This document shows positions 16,299 to 29,480 of a stretch of DNA of 39,637 bases, piece by piece. Every line of letters starts with the position of its first letter. Position 1 is the stretch's first letter. Source of the DNA: Kutzneria sp. (lineage in GTDB: Bacteria > Actinomycetota > Actinomycetes > Mycobacteriales > Pseudonocardiaceae). Under the pieces are notes generated by a model, which searched no databases, was not told where the DNA came from, and saw only the letters and a list, made by a program, of their open reading frames with translations. The position numbers and the translations under genes are program-made. Where the stretch lies: the NCBI GenBank assembly GCA_019239965.1, contig JAFAZC010000189.1, positions 1 to 39,637 on the forward strand. The letters run 5' to 3'.

Positions 16299-17509
16299 GC
16301 CCCGGCTGCCGCCTTCAGCGCCGCGGCCCGGCCGGTGTTCTCCCAGGGCAGGTCGAGGTCGAGGCGACCGAAGTGACCGTAGGCCGCGGTCTGGGCGTAG
16401 ATCGGCCGCAGCAGGTCGAGGTCGCGGATGATCGCGGCCGGACGCAGGTCGAACACCTCGGAGATGGCCTGCTGGATCTTGGTCGGGTCCACCGTCTCGG
16501 TGCCGAAGGTCTCCACGAACAAGCCGACCGGCGCCGCCTTGCCGATCGCGTAGGCCACCTGCACCTCGGTCCGGGTGGCCAGCTCAGCGGCGACCACGTT
16601 CTTGGCCACCCAGCGCATGGCATAGGCGGCCGAGCGGTCCACCTTCGACGGGTCCTTGCCCGAGAACGCGCCGCCACCGTGGCGGGCCATGCCGCCGTAG
16701 GTGTCCACGATGATCTTGCGGCCGGTCAGGCCGGCATCCCCCATCGGACCGCCGATGACGAACCGGCCCGTGGGGTTGACCAGCAGCCGCACATCGTCGG
16801 TGTCCAGCGACAGCGCGCCGAGCTCGGGCTGCATGACCTGCTCGCGGACGTCGACCGCGAGCAGCCTGTCCAGGTCGATGCCGTCGGCGTGCTGGGAGGA
16901 CACCACGACGGTGTCCAGGCGCACCGGCTGGTCGCCGGCGTACTCGATCGTCACCTGCGTCTTGCCGTCCGGACGGAGATAAGGCAGCACGCCGCTCTTG
17001 CGCACAGCGGCCAACCGCCGTGAAAGCCGGTGGGCGAGCGCGATCGGCAGCGGCATCAGTTCCGGCGTGTCAGTGCACGCGTAACCGAACATGAGCCCCT
17101 GGTCGCCGGCTCCCTGCCGAGCGATCTCGTCGTCGCCGCCGAGGGGCACCGCCCCCACTCTCGACTCGTAGGCGGTGTCCACACCTTGGGCGATGTCGGG
17201 TGACTGCGAGCCGATGGCCACGTTCACGCCGCAGGAGTGCCCGTCGAACCCTTTCGCCGACGAGTCGTAGCCGATCTCGAGGATCTTCTCCCGGACGATG
17301 GTGGGGATGTCGGCGTAGGCCTCGGTGGTCACCTCGCCAGCCACGTGAACCTGGCCGGTGGTGATCAGTGTCTCCACCGCGACCCTGCTGCGGGGGTCCT
17401 TGGACAGCAGACCGTCAAGGATGGAGTCGCTGATCGCGTCGCAGATCTTGTCCGGATGCCCCTCGGTCACCGACTCCGACGTGAACAGCCTCCGGCTGTG
17501 TTGGCTCAC
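16295..17509 (-). CDS. metK: S-adenosylmethionine synthetase
   Basis: A 404-residue enzyme that makes SAM from methionine and ATP. The GTG at 17509 ([21 protein letters not shown]) is preferred to the ATG 12 nt upstream, because that ATG overlaps the AGGAG ribosome binding site. Signature motifs are [18 protein letters not shown] (substrate His and Asp), [12 protein letters not shown], and [19 protein letters not shown] (phosphate-binding P-loop-like block). Length and motif order are normal. It lies downstream of coaBC with a 125-bp gap, so it may have its own promoter, and it is followed by a coupled methyltransferase. Confidence 0.98.
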   Translation of the reverse strand: MSQHSRRLFTSESVTEGHPDKICDAISDSILDGLLSKDPRSRVAVETLITTGQVHVAGEVTTEAYADIPTIVREKILEIGYDSSAKGFDGHSCGVNVAIGSQSPDIAQGVDTAYESRVGAVPLGGDDEIARQGAGDQGLMFGYACTDTPELMPLPIALAHRLSRRLAAVRKSGVLPYLRPDGKTQVTIEYAGDQPVRLDTVVVSSQHADGIDLDRLLAVDVREQVMQPELGALSLDTDDVRLLVNPTGRFVIGGPMGDAGLTGRKIIVDTYGGMARHGGGAFSGKDPSKVDRSAAYAMRWVAKNVVAAELATRTEVQVAYAIGKAAPVGLFVETFGTETVDPTKIQQAISEVFDLRPAAIIRDLDLLRPIYAQTAAYGHFGRLDLDLPWENTGRAAALKAAAGA

Positions 17510-17531
17510 GACACTCCTCATACCACCCTCG

Positions 17532-17550
17532 GCGGGCCGCGTCGGCCCGC
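17532..17550. promoter_or_regulatory. Hairpin in the metK 5' leader
   Basis: GCGGGCC (17532-17538) and GGCCCGC (17544-17550) form a perfect 7-bp GC stem around GCGTC, 23 nt upstream of the metK GTG. No T-run follows, so it is not a textbook terminator for coaBC. It could be a leader structure affecting metK. It does not resemble any SAM riboswitch I know. Confidence 0.35.
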
Positions 17551-17634
17551 ATGACGATCACCTGATGCTGTGCCGGCGACCGAACGACCCAGGCCACCTG
17601 CCTGCAGGGTACCCGCGCCCCCCTGGAGCCGTGG

Positions 17635-18867
17635 TCACGAACCGAGCAGCGGCGTGACGGCGTCCCACACTGCGGACGCCAGGAGCGCCTTGGGGCCGCG
17701 CGGAAGTTCCGTCTCGGAACCGTTCGCGGCGAGCAGCCACCCGGCGTTGTCCTCCGTGCCGAATGCCCTGCCGTCCCCGACGGCGTTGACGACCAGCAGG
17801 TCACAGCCCTTGTGGACGAGCTTGGCCCGGCCGTGGTGCAGCACGTCCCCGGACGCGTCACCGGTTTCGGCGGCGAAGCCGACGAGGACCTGCCCGTCGC
17901 GGCGGGCGGCCACCAGCTCGGCGAGGATGTCCGGATTGGCGGCCAGCCGGAGCGGCGTGGGCTCCCCGCCTGTTTTCTTGATCTTGCTCATGGCCTGCTC
18001 AGCTGGCCGGAAGTCGGCGACCGCCGCGGCCATCACCACCACGTCAGCCGACGCGGCCTCGGCGTGCACCGCCTTGCGGAGCTCCTCGGCGGATTCGACC
18101 CGGACCACCCGGGCCCCTGCCGGATCGGCGAGATCGGCGGTGTGCGCGGCGACGAGGGTGACGTCGGCGCCTCGGTGTGCGGCGACCCTGGCCAGCGCGT
18201 ATCCCTGCCGTCCCGAGGAGCGGTTGCCGAGAAAGCGCACCGGGTCCACCGGCTCCCGGGTGCCTCCTGCGGACACCACGACCCGGCGAGACGCCAGGTC
18301 GCGGGGCAGCGCGGTCGCACGGACGAGCAGCAGCCTGGCCAGCTCGACGATCTCGGCGGGGTCGGGCAGCCGGCCCTTGCCGGTGTCAGGCCCGGTGAGC
18401 CGGCCGCTGGCCGGCTCGGCGACGACGGTGCCGCGTTCCCGCAGAGTGGCCACGTTGGCCTGGGTGGCCGGGTGTTCCCACATCTCGGTGTGCATGGCGG
18501 GCACCATCAGCACCGGGCAGCGCGCGGTCAGCAGGGTCGCGGTCAGCAGGTCATCGGCGCGGCCGGCGGCTGCCCGCGCCAGCAGGTCGGCCGTTGCCGG
18601 CGTCACCAGGACCAGGTCGGCGGTCTGCCCGATGCGTACGTGGGCAACGTCGGGAACGTCGTCGAACACCTCGGTGCGCACCGGCTGACCCGACAGCGCC
18701 TCGAAGGTGGCCGCCCCGACGAAGTTCAGTGCCGCCGGTGTCGGAACCACACGCACGCGGTGGCCCGACTCGGTCAGCCCGCGCAGCACCTCACAGGACT
18801 TGTAAGCGGCGATACCGGCCCCGACCCCGAGGACGACCCGAGGTCGACGGTCGGCGCCGGGGTTCAC
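17635..18867 (-). CDS. coaBC: Bifunctional phosphopantothenoylcysteine decarboxylase / phosphopantothenate-cysteine ligase
   Basis: A 410-residue coenzyme A biosynthesis enzyme; the GTG at 18867 overlaps the rpoZ stop by 4 nt. The N-terminal flavoprotein CoaC half has [21 protein letters not shown], the catalytic-His region [23 protein letters not shown], and the substrate clamp [23 protein letters not shown]. The CoaB ligase half begins near residue 195 with [31 protein letters not shown] and includes AAAVADFRP and the SKIKK lysine segment. Both halves look intact. It belongs to the mihF-gmk-rpoZ-coaBC operon, a conserved actinobacterial order. Confidence 0.97.
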   Translation of the reverse strand: MNPGADRRPRVVLGVGAGIAAYKSCEVLRGLTESGHRVRVVPTPAALNFVGAATFEALSGQPVRTEVFDDVPDVAHVRIGQTADLVLVTPATADLLARAAAGRADDLLTATLLTARCPVLMVPAMHTEMWEHPATQANVATLRERGTVVAEPASGRLTGPDTGKGRLPDPAEIVELARLLLVRATALPRDLASRRVVVSAGGTREPVDPVRFLGNRSSGRQGYALARVAAHRGADVTLVAAHTADLADPAGARVVRVESAEELRKAVHAEAASADVVVMAAAVADFRPAEQAMSKIKKTGGEPTPLRLAANPDILAELVAARRDGQVLVGFAAETGDASGDVLHHGRAKLVHKGCDLLVVNAVGDGRAFGTEDNAGWLLAANGSETELPRGPKALLASAVWDAVTPLLGS

Positions 18868-19151
18868 TCTCCCTCGGTGTGCTCAAGCATCCCGGCGTGG
18901 ATCTCGCGCAGCGCGATGGACAGCGGCTTCTCCCGCGGGCCTGGCTCGACAAGGGGGCCGACGTACTCCAGCAGGCCCTCGCCGAGCTGAGCGTAGTAGT
19001 CATTGATCTGGCGCGCCCGCTTGGCCGAGTAGATGACCAGCGCGTACTTGGAGCTCACCTGCTCGAGCAGGTCGTCGATCGGGGGGTTGGTGATGCCTTC
19101 CGGGGCGCTGGCCGGCTCGCCAACTGCGCCGAGATGGGTCGGGATGGTCAC
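18864..19151 (-). CDS. rpoZ: RNA polymerase omega subunit
   Basis: A 95-residue subunit that chaperones beta' in RNA polymerase. The GTG at 19151 has AGGAG 8 nt upstream; a TTG at 19157 is too close to that site. The core [35 protein letters not shown] is the actinobacterial omega signature, and the tail [19 protein letters not shown] is typical of the longer actinobacterial form. It sits between gmk (51-bp gap) and coaBC (4-nt overlap). Confidence 0.96.
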   Translation of the reverse strand: MTIPTHLGAVGEPASAPEGITNPPIDDLLEQVSSKYALVIYSAKRARQINDYYAQLGEGLLEYVGPLVEPGPREKPLSIALREIHAGMLEHTEGE

Positions 19152-19202
19152 TCGCAACGCTCCTGCGGTCGGATCGTGGTTGGCTCGCCGGGAGCCGGCG
19201 CG

Positions 19203-19799
19203 TCAGGCACCGGTGTGGGAGCCGACCACCAAGGTTAGCAAGTGACGCGCAGCGGTGTGCACATCGGAGTTCACCACGACCTCGTCGAACTCACCGCCGG
19301 CCGCCAGCTCGCTCCTCGCGGCCTCCAGCCGGCGGCTCACGACGGCCGGGTCCTCGGTGCCACGACTCGTCAGCCGGGCCACCAGTTCCTCCCAGGACGG
19401 CGGCATCAGCATCACGAGCTGGGCCTGCGGCATCGCCGCCCTGACCTGCCGTGCGCCCTGCAGTTCGATCTCCAGGATCGCGGGGACCCCGCGGTCGAGC
19501 GCCTCCTGGATGGGCGCCCATGGGCTGCCGTAGAGATTGCCCGCGTACTCCGCATGTTCCAGCAGTTCGCCGGCCTCGATCATGCGGCGGAACCGGTCGG
19601 CGTCGATGAAGTGGTAGTGCTCGCCGTCGACCTCACCGGGTCGCGGCTGGCGGGTGGTCACCGAGACGCTGTAGAAGACTTGGGGGCAGAGCCTGCGCAG
19701 TTCCGCGAGCACGCTCGACTTGCCGACACCGGAGGGCCCGGACAGGACAGTAAGGCGGGGCCGGGCGCACGCACCCGACCCCCCGTCCATTCCGATCAC
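19203..19799 (-). CDS. gmk: Guanylate kinase
   Basis: A 198-residue enzyme phosphorylating GMP to GDP. The GTG at 19799 overlaps the mihF stop (GTGA); an ATG three codons on (19790) is possible. The P-loop is [15 protein letters not shown], followed by the GMP-binding [23 protein letters not shown] and [16 protein letters not shown], and by [13 protein letters not shown]. All expected motifs are present. It follows mihF and precedes rpoZ, the standard actinobacterial order. Confidence 0.96.
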   Translation of the reverse strand: MIGMDGGSGACARPRLTVLSGPSGVGKSSVLAELRRLCPQVFYSVSVTTRQPRPGEVDGEHYHFIDADRFRRMIEAGELLEHAEYAGNLYGSPWAPIQEALDRGVPAILEIELQGARQVRAAMPQAQLVMLMPPSWEELVARLTSRGTEDPAVVSRRLEAARSELAAGGEFDEVVVNSDVHTAARHLLTLVVGSHTGA

Positions 19800-20113
19800 G
19801 CTCCGCCGAACTCGGTGAGCAGCGCCTTGCGCTGGCGGTCACCGAGACCTCGCAACCGACGACTGGGGGCGATCTCCAGCCGCTCCATGATCTGCGCGGC
19901 GCGAACCTTGCCGACGCCGGGAAGGGACTCCAACAGCGCCGAGACCTTCATCTTGCCGAGCACCTCGTCGCTTTCCGCGGCGGCCAACACGTCCTTCAGG
20001 GTGGTGCCGCCCCGCTTGAGGCGCTCCTTGAGCTCAGCTCGAGCCCGACGCGCGGCAGCCGCTTTCTCCAGTGCTGCGGCTCGCTGCTCCTCGGTCAGCT
20101 GGGGAAGAGCCAC
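19796..20113 (-). CDS. mihF: Integration host factor, actinobacterial type (mIHF)
   Basis: A 105-residue nucleoid protein. The GTG at 20113 ([25 protein letters not shown]) has GGAGGAG 4 nt upstream and gives the usual family length; a longer frame to 20188 lacks support. A long basic N-terminal helix leads into the H2TH-like DNA-binding part: [38 protein letters not shown], with the LPGVGK..A turn that contacts the phosphate backbone. It bends and compacts DNA and is the actinobacterial counterpart of IHF without sequence relation to HU-type IHF. First gene of the gmk-rpoZ-coaBC transcript. Confidence 0.95.
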   Translation of the reverse strand: MALPQLTEEQRAAALEKAAAARRARAELKERLKRGGTTLKDVLAAAESDEVLGKMKVSALLESLPGVGKVRAAQIMERLEIAPSRRLRGLGDRQRKALLTEFGGA

Positions 20114-20313
20114 GATCTCCTCCGTGGTGTGGGTGATTCCTGATGGATCGGTGCCGCGACCGTACCGACCGCTCCACTCCCAGTACAACGCGGGGCCTCA
20201 AGGTGACATCGCAACCAATGCGGTGACACCGGCCTCGCCCGGTCGAGGTATGTCTTGCCTACGATCGTCCGTCACGGCGTGAGGAAGTAGTACCAAGTAC
20301 CCCCGACCGCCTG

Positions 20314-20331
20314 ATCACCGCCTCCGGTGAT
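20314..20331 (-). terminator. Hairpin terminator after the pyr operon
   Basis: ATCACCG (20314-20320) and CGGTGAT (20325-20331) form a perfect 7-bp stem with a 4-nt loop, 44 nt beyond the pyrF stop and before the mihF promoter region. No uridine run follows, as is common for actinobacterial terminators. The rest of 20114-20374 must hold the mihF promoter; no clear -35/-10 was found. A GTAC-TTG-GTAC repeat lies at 20290-20300. Confidence 0.55.
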
Positions 20332-20374
20332 AGCCGGTGTATCTGCCGTGTGCTATGTGCTGGAGTGGCTGCCG

Positions 20375-21234
20375 TCACGCCCGCGTGGAGGCGTCCGTGC
20401 TGGTGTCCGTGAGTAGCGCTGCGACGGCGTCGCGGGTGGCCAGAGCCGCCGACCGCAGCGCGGCGGGTTCGGGACCGTGCCGCAGGATCTCCCGTGCGGA
20501 CACCGGCAGCACCGACGGGAGGACTGCGCCGAACACGTGGCGGAGGTCGGCTACCGTGGCGCCCTGGGCACCAAGACCCGGCGCCAGGATCGGCCCGTTG
20601 ACCCCGGACAGGTCGAGGGTCGCGTCGTGGGTGGTGGCGCCGACCACCAGGCCGACCGAGCCGAGCGGACGCACACCGGCGTTACGTCGTCCAGCGGCGT
20701 GCGCGATCCGCTGGGCGACGCTGTGCCCGTCGCCGGTGACCGCCCGCTGCACGGTGGCGCCGTCCGGATTGGAGGTCAGGGCGAGCAGGAACACCCCGCG
20801 TCCGGTTCGCTCGGCCAGCTCCAGCGCCGGCTCAAGGGCCGCCAGCCCCAGATAGGGCGACAGGGTGATCGCGTCGGCGGCCAGCGGCGAGGAGTCGCCG
20901 AGGTAGGCCGCGGCGTAGGCGGCCATGGTGGAGCCGACGTCACCCCGCTTGACGTCGAGCAGCACAAGGGAACCGGCCTGCCGCGACTGGCTGATCACGC
21001 GTTCGAGGACGGCGATTCCCCGCGCGCCGTGCGCCTCGAAGAACGCCGACTGCGGCTTGACAACGGACACCTCGTCCGCGAACGCCTCGACACAGGTCAG
21101 CGCGAACCGCTCGAGGCCGGCCGCGTCGAAGGGCAGTCCCCAGTCCGCGAGCAGCCGCGGATGCGGATCGATGCCGACGCACAGCCCGCCGCGGGCGGCG
21201 ACCGCCGCCGTCAGTCGCGTCCCGAACGACTCGG

Positions 21235-21238
<4 letters not shown>
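20375..21238 (-). CDS. pyrF: Orotidine 5'-phosphate decarboxylase, type 2
   Basis: A 287-residue enzyme converting OMP to UMP, the last step of pyrimidine synthesis. The motif [22 protein letters not shown] carries the catalytic Asp-x-Lys-x-x-Asp set of the actinobacterial/type 2 form, and [13 protein letters not shown] is the N-terminal family block. [12 protein letters not shown] closes the phosphate-binding barrel end. Its ATG overlaps the carB stop by 4 nt. Last gene of the pyr operon. Confidence 0.97.
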
Positions 21239-24581
<3,343 letters not shown>

Positions 24582-24582
<1 letters not shown>

Positions 24583-25718
24583 CAGCGGGCCTCACTCATC
24601 AGCTGGACGAACTCGTCGAACAGCCCGGCGGCGTCGTGCGGGCCGGCGGCCGCCTCCGGGTGGTACTGCACGGAGAACGCGGGCACGTCCAGACACCGCA
24701 GGCCCTCGATCGTTCCGTCGTTGGGGCAGTAGTGGCTGGCCACGGCCGTTCCGAAGTCGGTCTCGAACCGTTCGCCCGGCTCGCCCTCCAGCGCGAACCC
24801 GTGGTTCTGCGCGGTGATCGCGACCCGGCCGGTCGCCGTGTCGACCACCGGCACGTTGATGCCGTGGTGCCCGTACCGCATCTTGTATGTGCTCCTGCCC
24901 AGGGCTCTGCCGAGAATCTGGTTGCCGAAGCAGATTCCGAACAGGGGTATCCGCCTTTCCAGGACCGCCCTGGTCAATGCCATGGCGCTGTCAGCGGTCT
25001 GCGGGTCGCCGGGACCGTTGGACAGGAAAATCCCGTCCGGTTCGACCGCGAGCACCTCGTCGAGGTCCCCGTCCGCACGGGAGGACAGCGGCAGCACGTG
25101 CACCTCGATGCCGCACGCGGACATCATCCTCGGCGTGTTCGCCTTGATGCCAAGATCGACGGCCGCCACCCGGAACCGGCGTTCACCGACCGCCGGCACC
25201 ACGTACGGCTCGGCGGTGGCAACCTCGCCGGCCAGATCGGCCCCGATCATCTCCGGGCCGGACCGCACCACGTCCACCATGCTGTCCACATCGGACAGAT
25301 CACCGCCGGAGAACACCCCGGCCCGCATGGCACCCCGGTCCCGCAGATGCCGTGTCAGCGCCCTGGTGTCCACTCCGGACACGCCGACGACACCCTGCCG
25401 GACGAGTTCCTCCTCAAGAGAACCGGTCGCACGCCAGTTCGACGGCGTTCTCGCGGGATCGCGCACCACGTAGCCGGCGACCCAGATCCGGCCCGACTCG
25501 CCGTCGGAGTCGTTCCATCCGGTGTTGCCGATCTGCGGCGCGGTCTGCACCACGATCTGACGGTGATAGGACGGGTCGGTCAGCGTCTCCTGGTACCCGG
25601 TCATCCCGGTGCAGAACACCGCCTCGCCTAGCGCCGTACCGAGGGCGCCGTACGCCTGCCCGCGGAAGACCCTGCCGTCCTCCACCACGAATACCGCCTG
25701 CTCGCGGCTCACCGTCAT
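24582..25718 (-). CDS. carA: Carbamoyl-phosphate synthase small chain (glutaminase)
   Basis: A 378-residue amidotransferase delivering ammonia to CarB. The N-terminal domain has [35 protein letters not shown]; the class I glutaminase domain has the nucleophile in [17 protein letters not shown] and the His/Glu pair in [13 protein letters not shown]. The GNQ in place of the common GHQ is usual in actinobacteria as far as I recall. GGAGG precedes the ATG at 25718, which overlaps the pyrC stop by 4 nt. Confidence 0.97.
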
Positions 25719-27079
25719 GTCCCACCTCCACCGGTCGTCGAGCGTCGTGCGGTCACCCGCCCGCGCAACAGGGTCATCCGCACCACGCCCGGCAGCCGCA
25801 TGCCCTCGAACGGGGTGTTGCCGGCGATGCTGGCCAGGTCGGCACCGCGCACCACCCAGCTGTCCCGCGGGTCGACGAGGACCAGCGTCGCCGGCTCGCC
25901 GATCGCCAGCGGGCGCCCCTGGTCAACGAGGCCGGCGATCTGGGCCGGACGCTCGCTCATCACCCTGGCCACCCCGCGCCAGTCGAGCATGCCGGGCCGG
26001 ACCATCGTGTCGACCACCACCGAGAGCGCGGTCTGCAGGCCGAGCATGCCCGGCCGGGCCGCCGACCACTCGCAGTTCTTGTCCTGTTCGGCGTGCGGCG
26101 CGTGGTCGGTGGCCACACAGTCCACGACACCCTCGGCCAACGCCTCACGCAGCACCTGGACGTCGGAGGCCGTGCGCAGCGGCGGATTGACCTTGTTGAC
26201 CGGATCGTAGCCGGTCAGCCGCTCATCAGTCAGCGCGAGATGGTGCGGGGTGACCTCGGCGGAGACCTTCGTGCCGCGCGCCTTCGCCCAACGCAGCACG
26301 TCGACCGTGCCGGCCGTGGACACGTGGCAGACGTGCAGCCGGGCGTCGACCTGCTTGGCGAGCAGGCAGTCCCGCGCCACGATCGCCTCCTCGGCCGCGG
26401 CCGGCCAGCCGGCCAGTCCCAGCCTCGCCGCCCGCTCCCCCTCGTGCGCCTGCGCGCCAGCGGTCAGCCTCGGCTCCTCGGCGTGCTGCGCGACCACCGC
26501 ACCCAAGCCGCGGGTGTACTCCAGGGCGCGGCGCATGAGCAGAGGATCGGCGACACAGTGGCCGTCGTCGGAGAAGATCCGGACCGCGGCCTCGCTGCGT
26601 GCCATCGTGCCCAGTTCGGCGAGCCGCTGCCCGGCGAGACCGGCCGTGACCGCGCCGACCGGGTGTACGTCGACCAGGCCGACCTCGCGACCGCGGCGCC
26701 ACACGTGCTCGACAACGACCGCGTTGTCGGCGACCGGGTCGGTGTTGGCCATGGCGAACACGGCGGTGTAGCCGCCGAGCGCCGCGGCGACCGAGCCCGT
26801 CTCGATCGTCTCGGTGTCCTCCCTACCGGGTTCGCGCAGATGAGTGTGCAGGTCGACGAAGCCCGGAAGCGCCACGAGGCCGTGTGCGTCGACGGCCTCC
26901 GGCCCCTCCAGGCCCGTGCCGACGTCGGCGATCACGCCGTCGGCGACAAGCATGTCGACCGGATCACCCTCGCCGTACAGCCGGACGCCTTTGATCACAA
27001 GCAGCTCCCTGCGGTGCCTGTCTGATTCGCTCGCAAGCTCGCTACGGTGCTTGTCTGATTCGCTCGCAAGCTCGCTCAT
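25715..27079 (-). CDS. pyrC: Dihydroorotase (with possible repeat-encoded N-terminal extension)
   Basis: A zinc amidohydrolase cyclising carbamoyl aspartate, class I type: [20 protein letters not shown] (first zinc His pair), VCHVSTAGT, and [13 protein letters not shown] (catalytic Asp region) are present. Two starts are plausible. The ATG at 27079 overlaps the pyrB stop (ATGA) and yields 454 residues, but the first 24 or so are two copies of an 11-residue unit, SELASESD(K/R)HR, encoded by a tandem DNA repeat. The GTG at 26998, behind GGGAG, yields 427 residues and begins exactly where homology to other dihydroorotases should start ([11 protein letters not shown]). I keep the longer coordinates because of the operon's consistent overlap pattern, but the shorter form may be the real one. 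Confidence 0.93.
   Translation of the reverse strand: MSELASESDKHRSELASESDRHRRELLVIKGVRLYGEGDPVDMLVADGVIADVGTGLEGPEAVDAHGLVALPGFVDLHTHLREPGREDTETIETGSVAAALGGYTAVFAMANTDPVADNAVVVEHVWRRGREVGLVDVHPVGAVTAGLAGQRLAELGTMARSEAAVRIFSDDGHCVADPLLMRRALEYTRGLGAVVAQHAEEPRLTAGAQAHEGERAARLGLAGWPAAAEEAIVARDCLLAKQVDARLHVCHVSTAGTVDVLRWAKARGTKVSAEVTPHHLALTDERLTGYDPVNKVNPPLRTASDVQVLREALAEGVVDCVATDHAPHAEQDKNCEWSAARPGMLGLQTALSVVVDTMVRPGMLDWRGVARVMSERPAQIAGLVDQGRPLAIGEPATLVLVDPRDSWVVRGADLASIAGNTPFEGMRLPGVVRMTLLRGRVTARRSTTGGGGT
27012..27076. repeat. Tandem 33-bp repeat (two copies) at the pyrB/pyrC junction
   Basis: Copy 1 (27012-27043) and copy 2 (27045-27076) match at 31 of 32 bases, with a 33-bp period. Each contains the sub-repeat GCTCGC-AA-GCTCGC. 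The unit reads in frame at the 5' end of pyrC. It looks like a small interspersed repeat inserted and duplicated in the junction, not like ancestral pyrC sequence. Confidence 0.85.
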
Positions 27080-28038
27080 GCGCCCTCGTCCTTTCCGGCG
27101 AGCAGGTGGTAGAGCACGGCCATCCGCACGTGCACCCCGTTGCGGACCTGGTCATTGATGGCGGCGCGCGGCGAATCCGCCACGGTGGAGGCGATCTCCA
27201 TGCCGCGCAGCATCGGACCGGGGTGCAGCACGACCGCGTGCTCGGGCAGCAGGCCGAGGCGTCTGCCGTCAAGACCGTACGCGGCCGAGTACTCCCTGAC
27301 CGACGGGAAGAAGTTGGCCACGTCGCCGATCACCCGCTCGGCCTGTACCCGCAGCATCATCACCGCGTCCACAGTGGGCAGCTCGGCATCCAGATCGTGC
27401 GAAACCGTCACCGTGCCACCGGCCCCGGGTTCCGCCCAAGTGGCCGCCCCGACCGGGGTCAGGGTCGGCGGCGCGACCAGCACGACGTCCGCACCGAGTG
27501 CGGACAGCAGGTAGGCGTTGGAACGGGCGACCCGGCTGTGTAGCACGTCGCCGACGATGGCGATCCGACGGCCGGCGATCGTGCCGAGCCGCTCGCGCAG
27601 CGTCGCGGCGTCCAGCAGCGCCTGGGTTGGATGCTCGTGTGTGCCGTCGCCGGCATTGACGACCGCGGTGTTGGTGCTGGAGAGCCAGCCGGCCAGCCGG
27701 TGCGCGGCACCGGAGGCGGGATGGCGGACCACGACGAGGTCGGCGCCTGCCGCGGACAGCGTCGTCGCGGTGTCCCGCAGCGACTCGCCCTTGCTCGCGG
27801 AGGAGCCGCTGGCCGACACGTTGATCACATCGGCGCTCATCCACTTGCCGGCGACCTCGAAGGACACCCGGGTCCGCGTGGAGTTCTCGTGGAACAGGGT
27901 GACTACCGTCCGGCCGCGCAGTGTCGGCAGCTTGCGCACTTCACGGCCGAGCAGGGTCTTCTTCAGCGTCTCGGCGGTGTCCAGCAGGGTCTCGGCGGCC
28001 GCCGGGGACATTCCGGCGGTGGAAAGCAGGTGCCTCAC
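27076..28038 (-). CDS. pyrB: Aspartate carbamoyltransferase catalytic subunit
   Basis: A 320-residue transcarbamoylase condensing carbamoyl phosphate and aspartate. [17 protein letters not shown] is the carbamoyl-phosphate motif (S-T-R-T-R), [11 protein letters not shown] supplies the mobile lysine loop, [14 protein letters not shown] and MLRVQAERV follow in order, and [12 protein letters not shown] closes the aspartate site. No regulatory PyrI gene is present, as is usual in actinobacteria. The GTG at 28038 overlaps the pyrR stop by 4 nt. Confidence 0.97.
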   Translation of the reverse strand: MRHLLSTAGMSPAAAETLLDTAETLKKTLLGREVRKLPTLRGRTVVTLFHENSTRTRVSFEVAGKWMSADVINVSASGSSASKGESLRDTATTLSAAGADLVVVRHPASGAAHRLAGWLSSTNTAVVNAGDGTHEHPTQALLDAATLRERLGTIAGRRIAIVGDVLHSRVARSNAYLLSALGADVVLVAPPTLTPVGAATWAEPGAGGTVTVSHDLDAELPTVDAVMMLRVQAERVIGDVANFFPSVREYSAAYGLDGRRLGLLPEHAVVLHPGPMLRGMEIASTVADSPRAAINDQVRNGVHVRMAVLYHLLAGKDEGA

Positions 28039-28637
28039 GACTGGCTCTCCTCGTGGTGCGCCTCACGTCGGAGGTACACGCCGTCCGTGCCGTCGGTTTC
28101 GGTGAACGTCACGACGACCTGTTCGCCGTGGGAGGTCGGCACGTTCTTGCCGACGTAGTCCGCCCGGACAGGCAGTTCCCGGTGACCCCTGTCGACGAGC
28201 ACGGCCAACTGCACCGCGCCGGGGCGGCCGGCGTCGCGCAAGGCGTCGAGGGCGGCGCGGACGGTCCGACCGGAGTACAGCACGTCGTCGACCAGGACCA
28301 CGAGCTTGTCGTCGATGCCGCCTTCGGGAAGGACGGTCGAGGACAGCGGCCGGTGCGGCCTGCGGCGCAGATCGTCGCGGTACAGGGTGACGTCGAGCCG
28401 GCCGAGGCCGATACGCACTCCGCTGAACTCCGCCACGGCGGCCGCGAGACGCTCGGCGAGCGGCACTCCACCGGCGGGGATGCCCAGCAGCACGACCGAT
28501 CGCGCGGTCGGGCCGCCCAACGCGGTCTTCTCGATGATCTGATGGGCCATGCGGGCAACGGTGCGCGCGACATCGCCGGATGAGAGCAGATGTCGCTCCC
28601 CACCCGGGTCCGTCGCGCCACGGGAACGCGGCGCCAC
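28035..28637 (-). CDS. pyrR: Pyrimidine operon regulator PyrR / uracil phosphoribosyltransferase-like
   Basis: A 200-residue RNA-binding regulator. The GTG at 28637 has a full AAGGAGG site (complement of 28644-28650); a 38-residue upstream extension is non-conserved. The PRPP-binding loop [21 protein letters not shown] and the N-terminal [34 protein letters not shown] are standard. In actinobacteria PyrR with bound UMP is known to repress translation by binding a leader loop over its own ribosome binding site, and a matching loop lies immediately upstream here. First gene of the pyrR-pyrB-pyrC-carA-carB-pyrF operon. Confidence 0.95.
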   Translation of the reverse strand: MAPRSRGATDPGGERHLLSSGDVARTVARMAHQIIEKTALGGPTARSVVLLGIPAGGVPLAERLAAAVAEFSGVRIGLGRLDVTLYRDDLRRRPHRPLSSTVLPEGGIDDKLVVLVDDVLYSGRTVRAALDALRDAGRPGAVQLAVLVDRGHRELPVRADYVGKNVPTSHGEQVVVTFTETDGTDGVYLRREAHHEESQS

Positions 28638-28650
28638 GGCCGACCTCCTT

Positions 28651-28670
28651 CCCCGCCTCGCCGGACGGGT
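28651..28670 (-). promoter_or_regulatory. Candidate PyrR-binding loop at the pyrR ribosome binding site
   Basis: On the transcribed strand the leader reads ACCC-GUCCGGCGAGGC-GGGG directly followed by the AAGGAGG site of pyrR. The central GUCCGGCGAGGC fits the PyrR binding-loop consensus (RUCC-N-G-N-GAGG-Y), flanked by a CCC/GGG stem. Binding by PyrR-UMP would hide the adjacent ribosome binding site. The sequence match is seen directly; function follows from established mycobacterial PyrR translational repression. Confidence 0.7.
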
Positions 28671-28916
28671 CGTTAAAGGATGTCCAGTGGGCACCCGTTC
28701 AGTGGTACGGACACTGCAGGGGTGAACCCGATACGTGACGATACCAGCCACTCTCTGTAGCCCTTCCGAGTGGTAGAACGCGTCTCCCCCGCATGCCGCA
28801 GCGACATCAGCTTGACCTGGTGACGACAGCGAGCGACCATTACTCTGCGTATCGATCTCAGCCTCCCCGCGGCGATGGCTACCGGCCGACGGGGCGAACG
28901 AACGGAGAACCGCTAG

Positions 28917-29405
28917 ATGGGCGATTACGCCAAGGCGCTAGGAGCGAAGCTCCGCGCCATCCGCCAGCAGCAGGGGTTGTCACTGCATGGCGTCGAGCAG
29001 AAGTCCGGCGGCCGCTGGAAGGCCGTCGTCGTCGGCTCGTACGAGCGGGGCGACCGTGCCGTGACCGTGCAGAAGCTGGCCGAGCTCGCCGACTTCTACG
29101 GTGTCCCGGTAGCCGAGCTACTGCCCGAGGGCAGGGTGCCGTCCGGAGCCGAGCCGGCCACCAAGATCGTGATCAATCTCGAGCGGCTGCAACAGCTTCC
29201 CGCCGAGAAGGTGGGACCGCTCGCACGCTACGCGGCCACCATCCAGAGTCAGCGTGGGGACTACAACGGCAAGGTACTCTCGATCAGGACCGAGGACCTG
29301 CGGTCGTTGGCGATCATCTACGACATGACCCCCGGTGAGCTGACCGAACAGCTCATCGACTGGGGCGTGCTTCCCCCGGAGGCGCGGCCGTCCAAGGAGG
29401 ACTGA
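28917..29405 (+). CDS. bldD: BldD, c-di-GMP-responsive developmental regulator
   Basis: A 162-residue regulator with ATG at 28917 behind GGAGA. The N-terminal XRE-type helix-turn-helix ([60 protein letters not shown]) matches BldD closely. The C-terminal domain holds the c-di-GMP signature: RGD, eight residues (YNGKVLSI), then RTED, equivalent to the RGD-X8-RQDD of Streptomyces BldD. A c-di-GMP tetramer bound there dimerises the protein and holds development genes repressed. The location between nusB and pyrR is also that of Streptomyces. This suggests a sporulating or mycelial organism. Confidence 0.96.
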   Translation: MGDYAKALGAKLRAIRQQQGLSLHGVEQKSGGRWKAVVVGSYERGDRAVTVQKLAELADFYGVPVAELLPEGRVPSGAEPATKIVINLERLQQLPAEKVGPLARYAATIQSQRGDYNGKVLSIRTEDLRSLAIIYDMTPGELTEQLIDWGVLPPEARPSKED

Positions 29406-29420
29406 CCGCGCCGCGGTCAG
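29402..29420. terminator. Hairpin between convergent bldD and nusB
   Basis: CTGACCG (29402-29408) and CGGTCAG (29414-29420) form a perfect 7-bp stem around CGCCG, and the bldD stop codon lies in the left arm. No T-run follows. It can serve bldD and, from the other side, transcripts leaving nusB. Confidence 0.55.
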
Positions 29421-29480
29421 CGGCCCCCACCCCGAACAGCATGGTCCCTGCCATGGAGATGGCCCCTGCCGCGCACCAGG

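Noticed and set aside
17510-17634. SAM riboswitch before metK
   Set aside because: Only a simple 7-bp hairpin is visible; no pattern of SAM-I, SAM-II or SAM-IV class could be laid on the sequence.
28840-28852. BldD-box-like sequence (TTAC-N5-GTAT) upstream of bldD
   Set aside because: It resembles a TNAC-N5-GTNA type site but misses the last position, and short degenerate sites occur by chance; not enough to call autoregulation.
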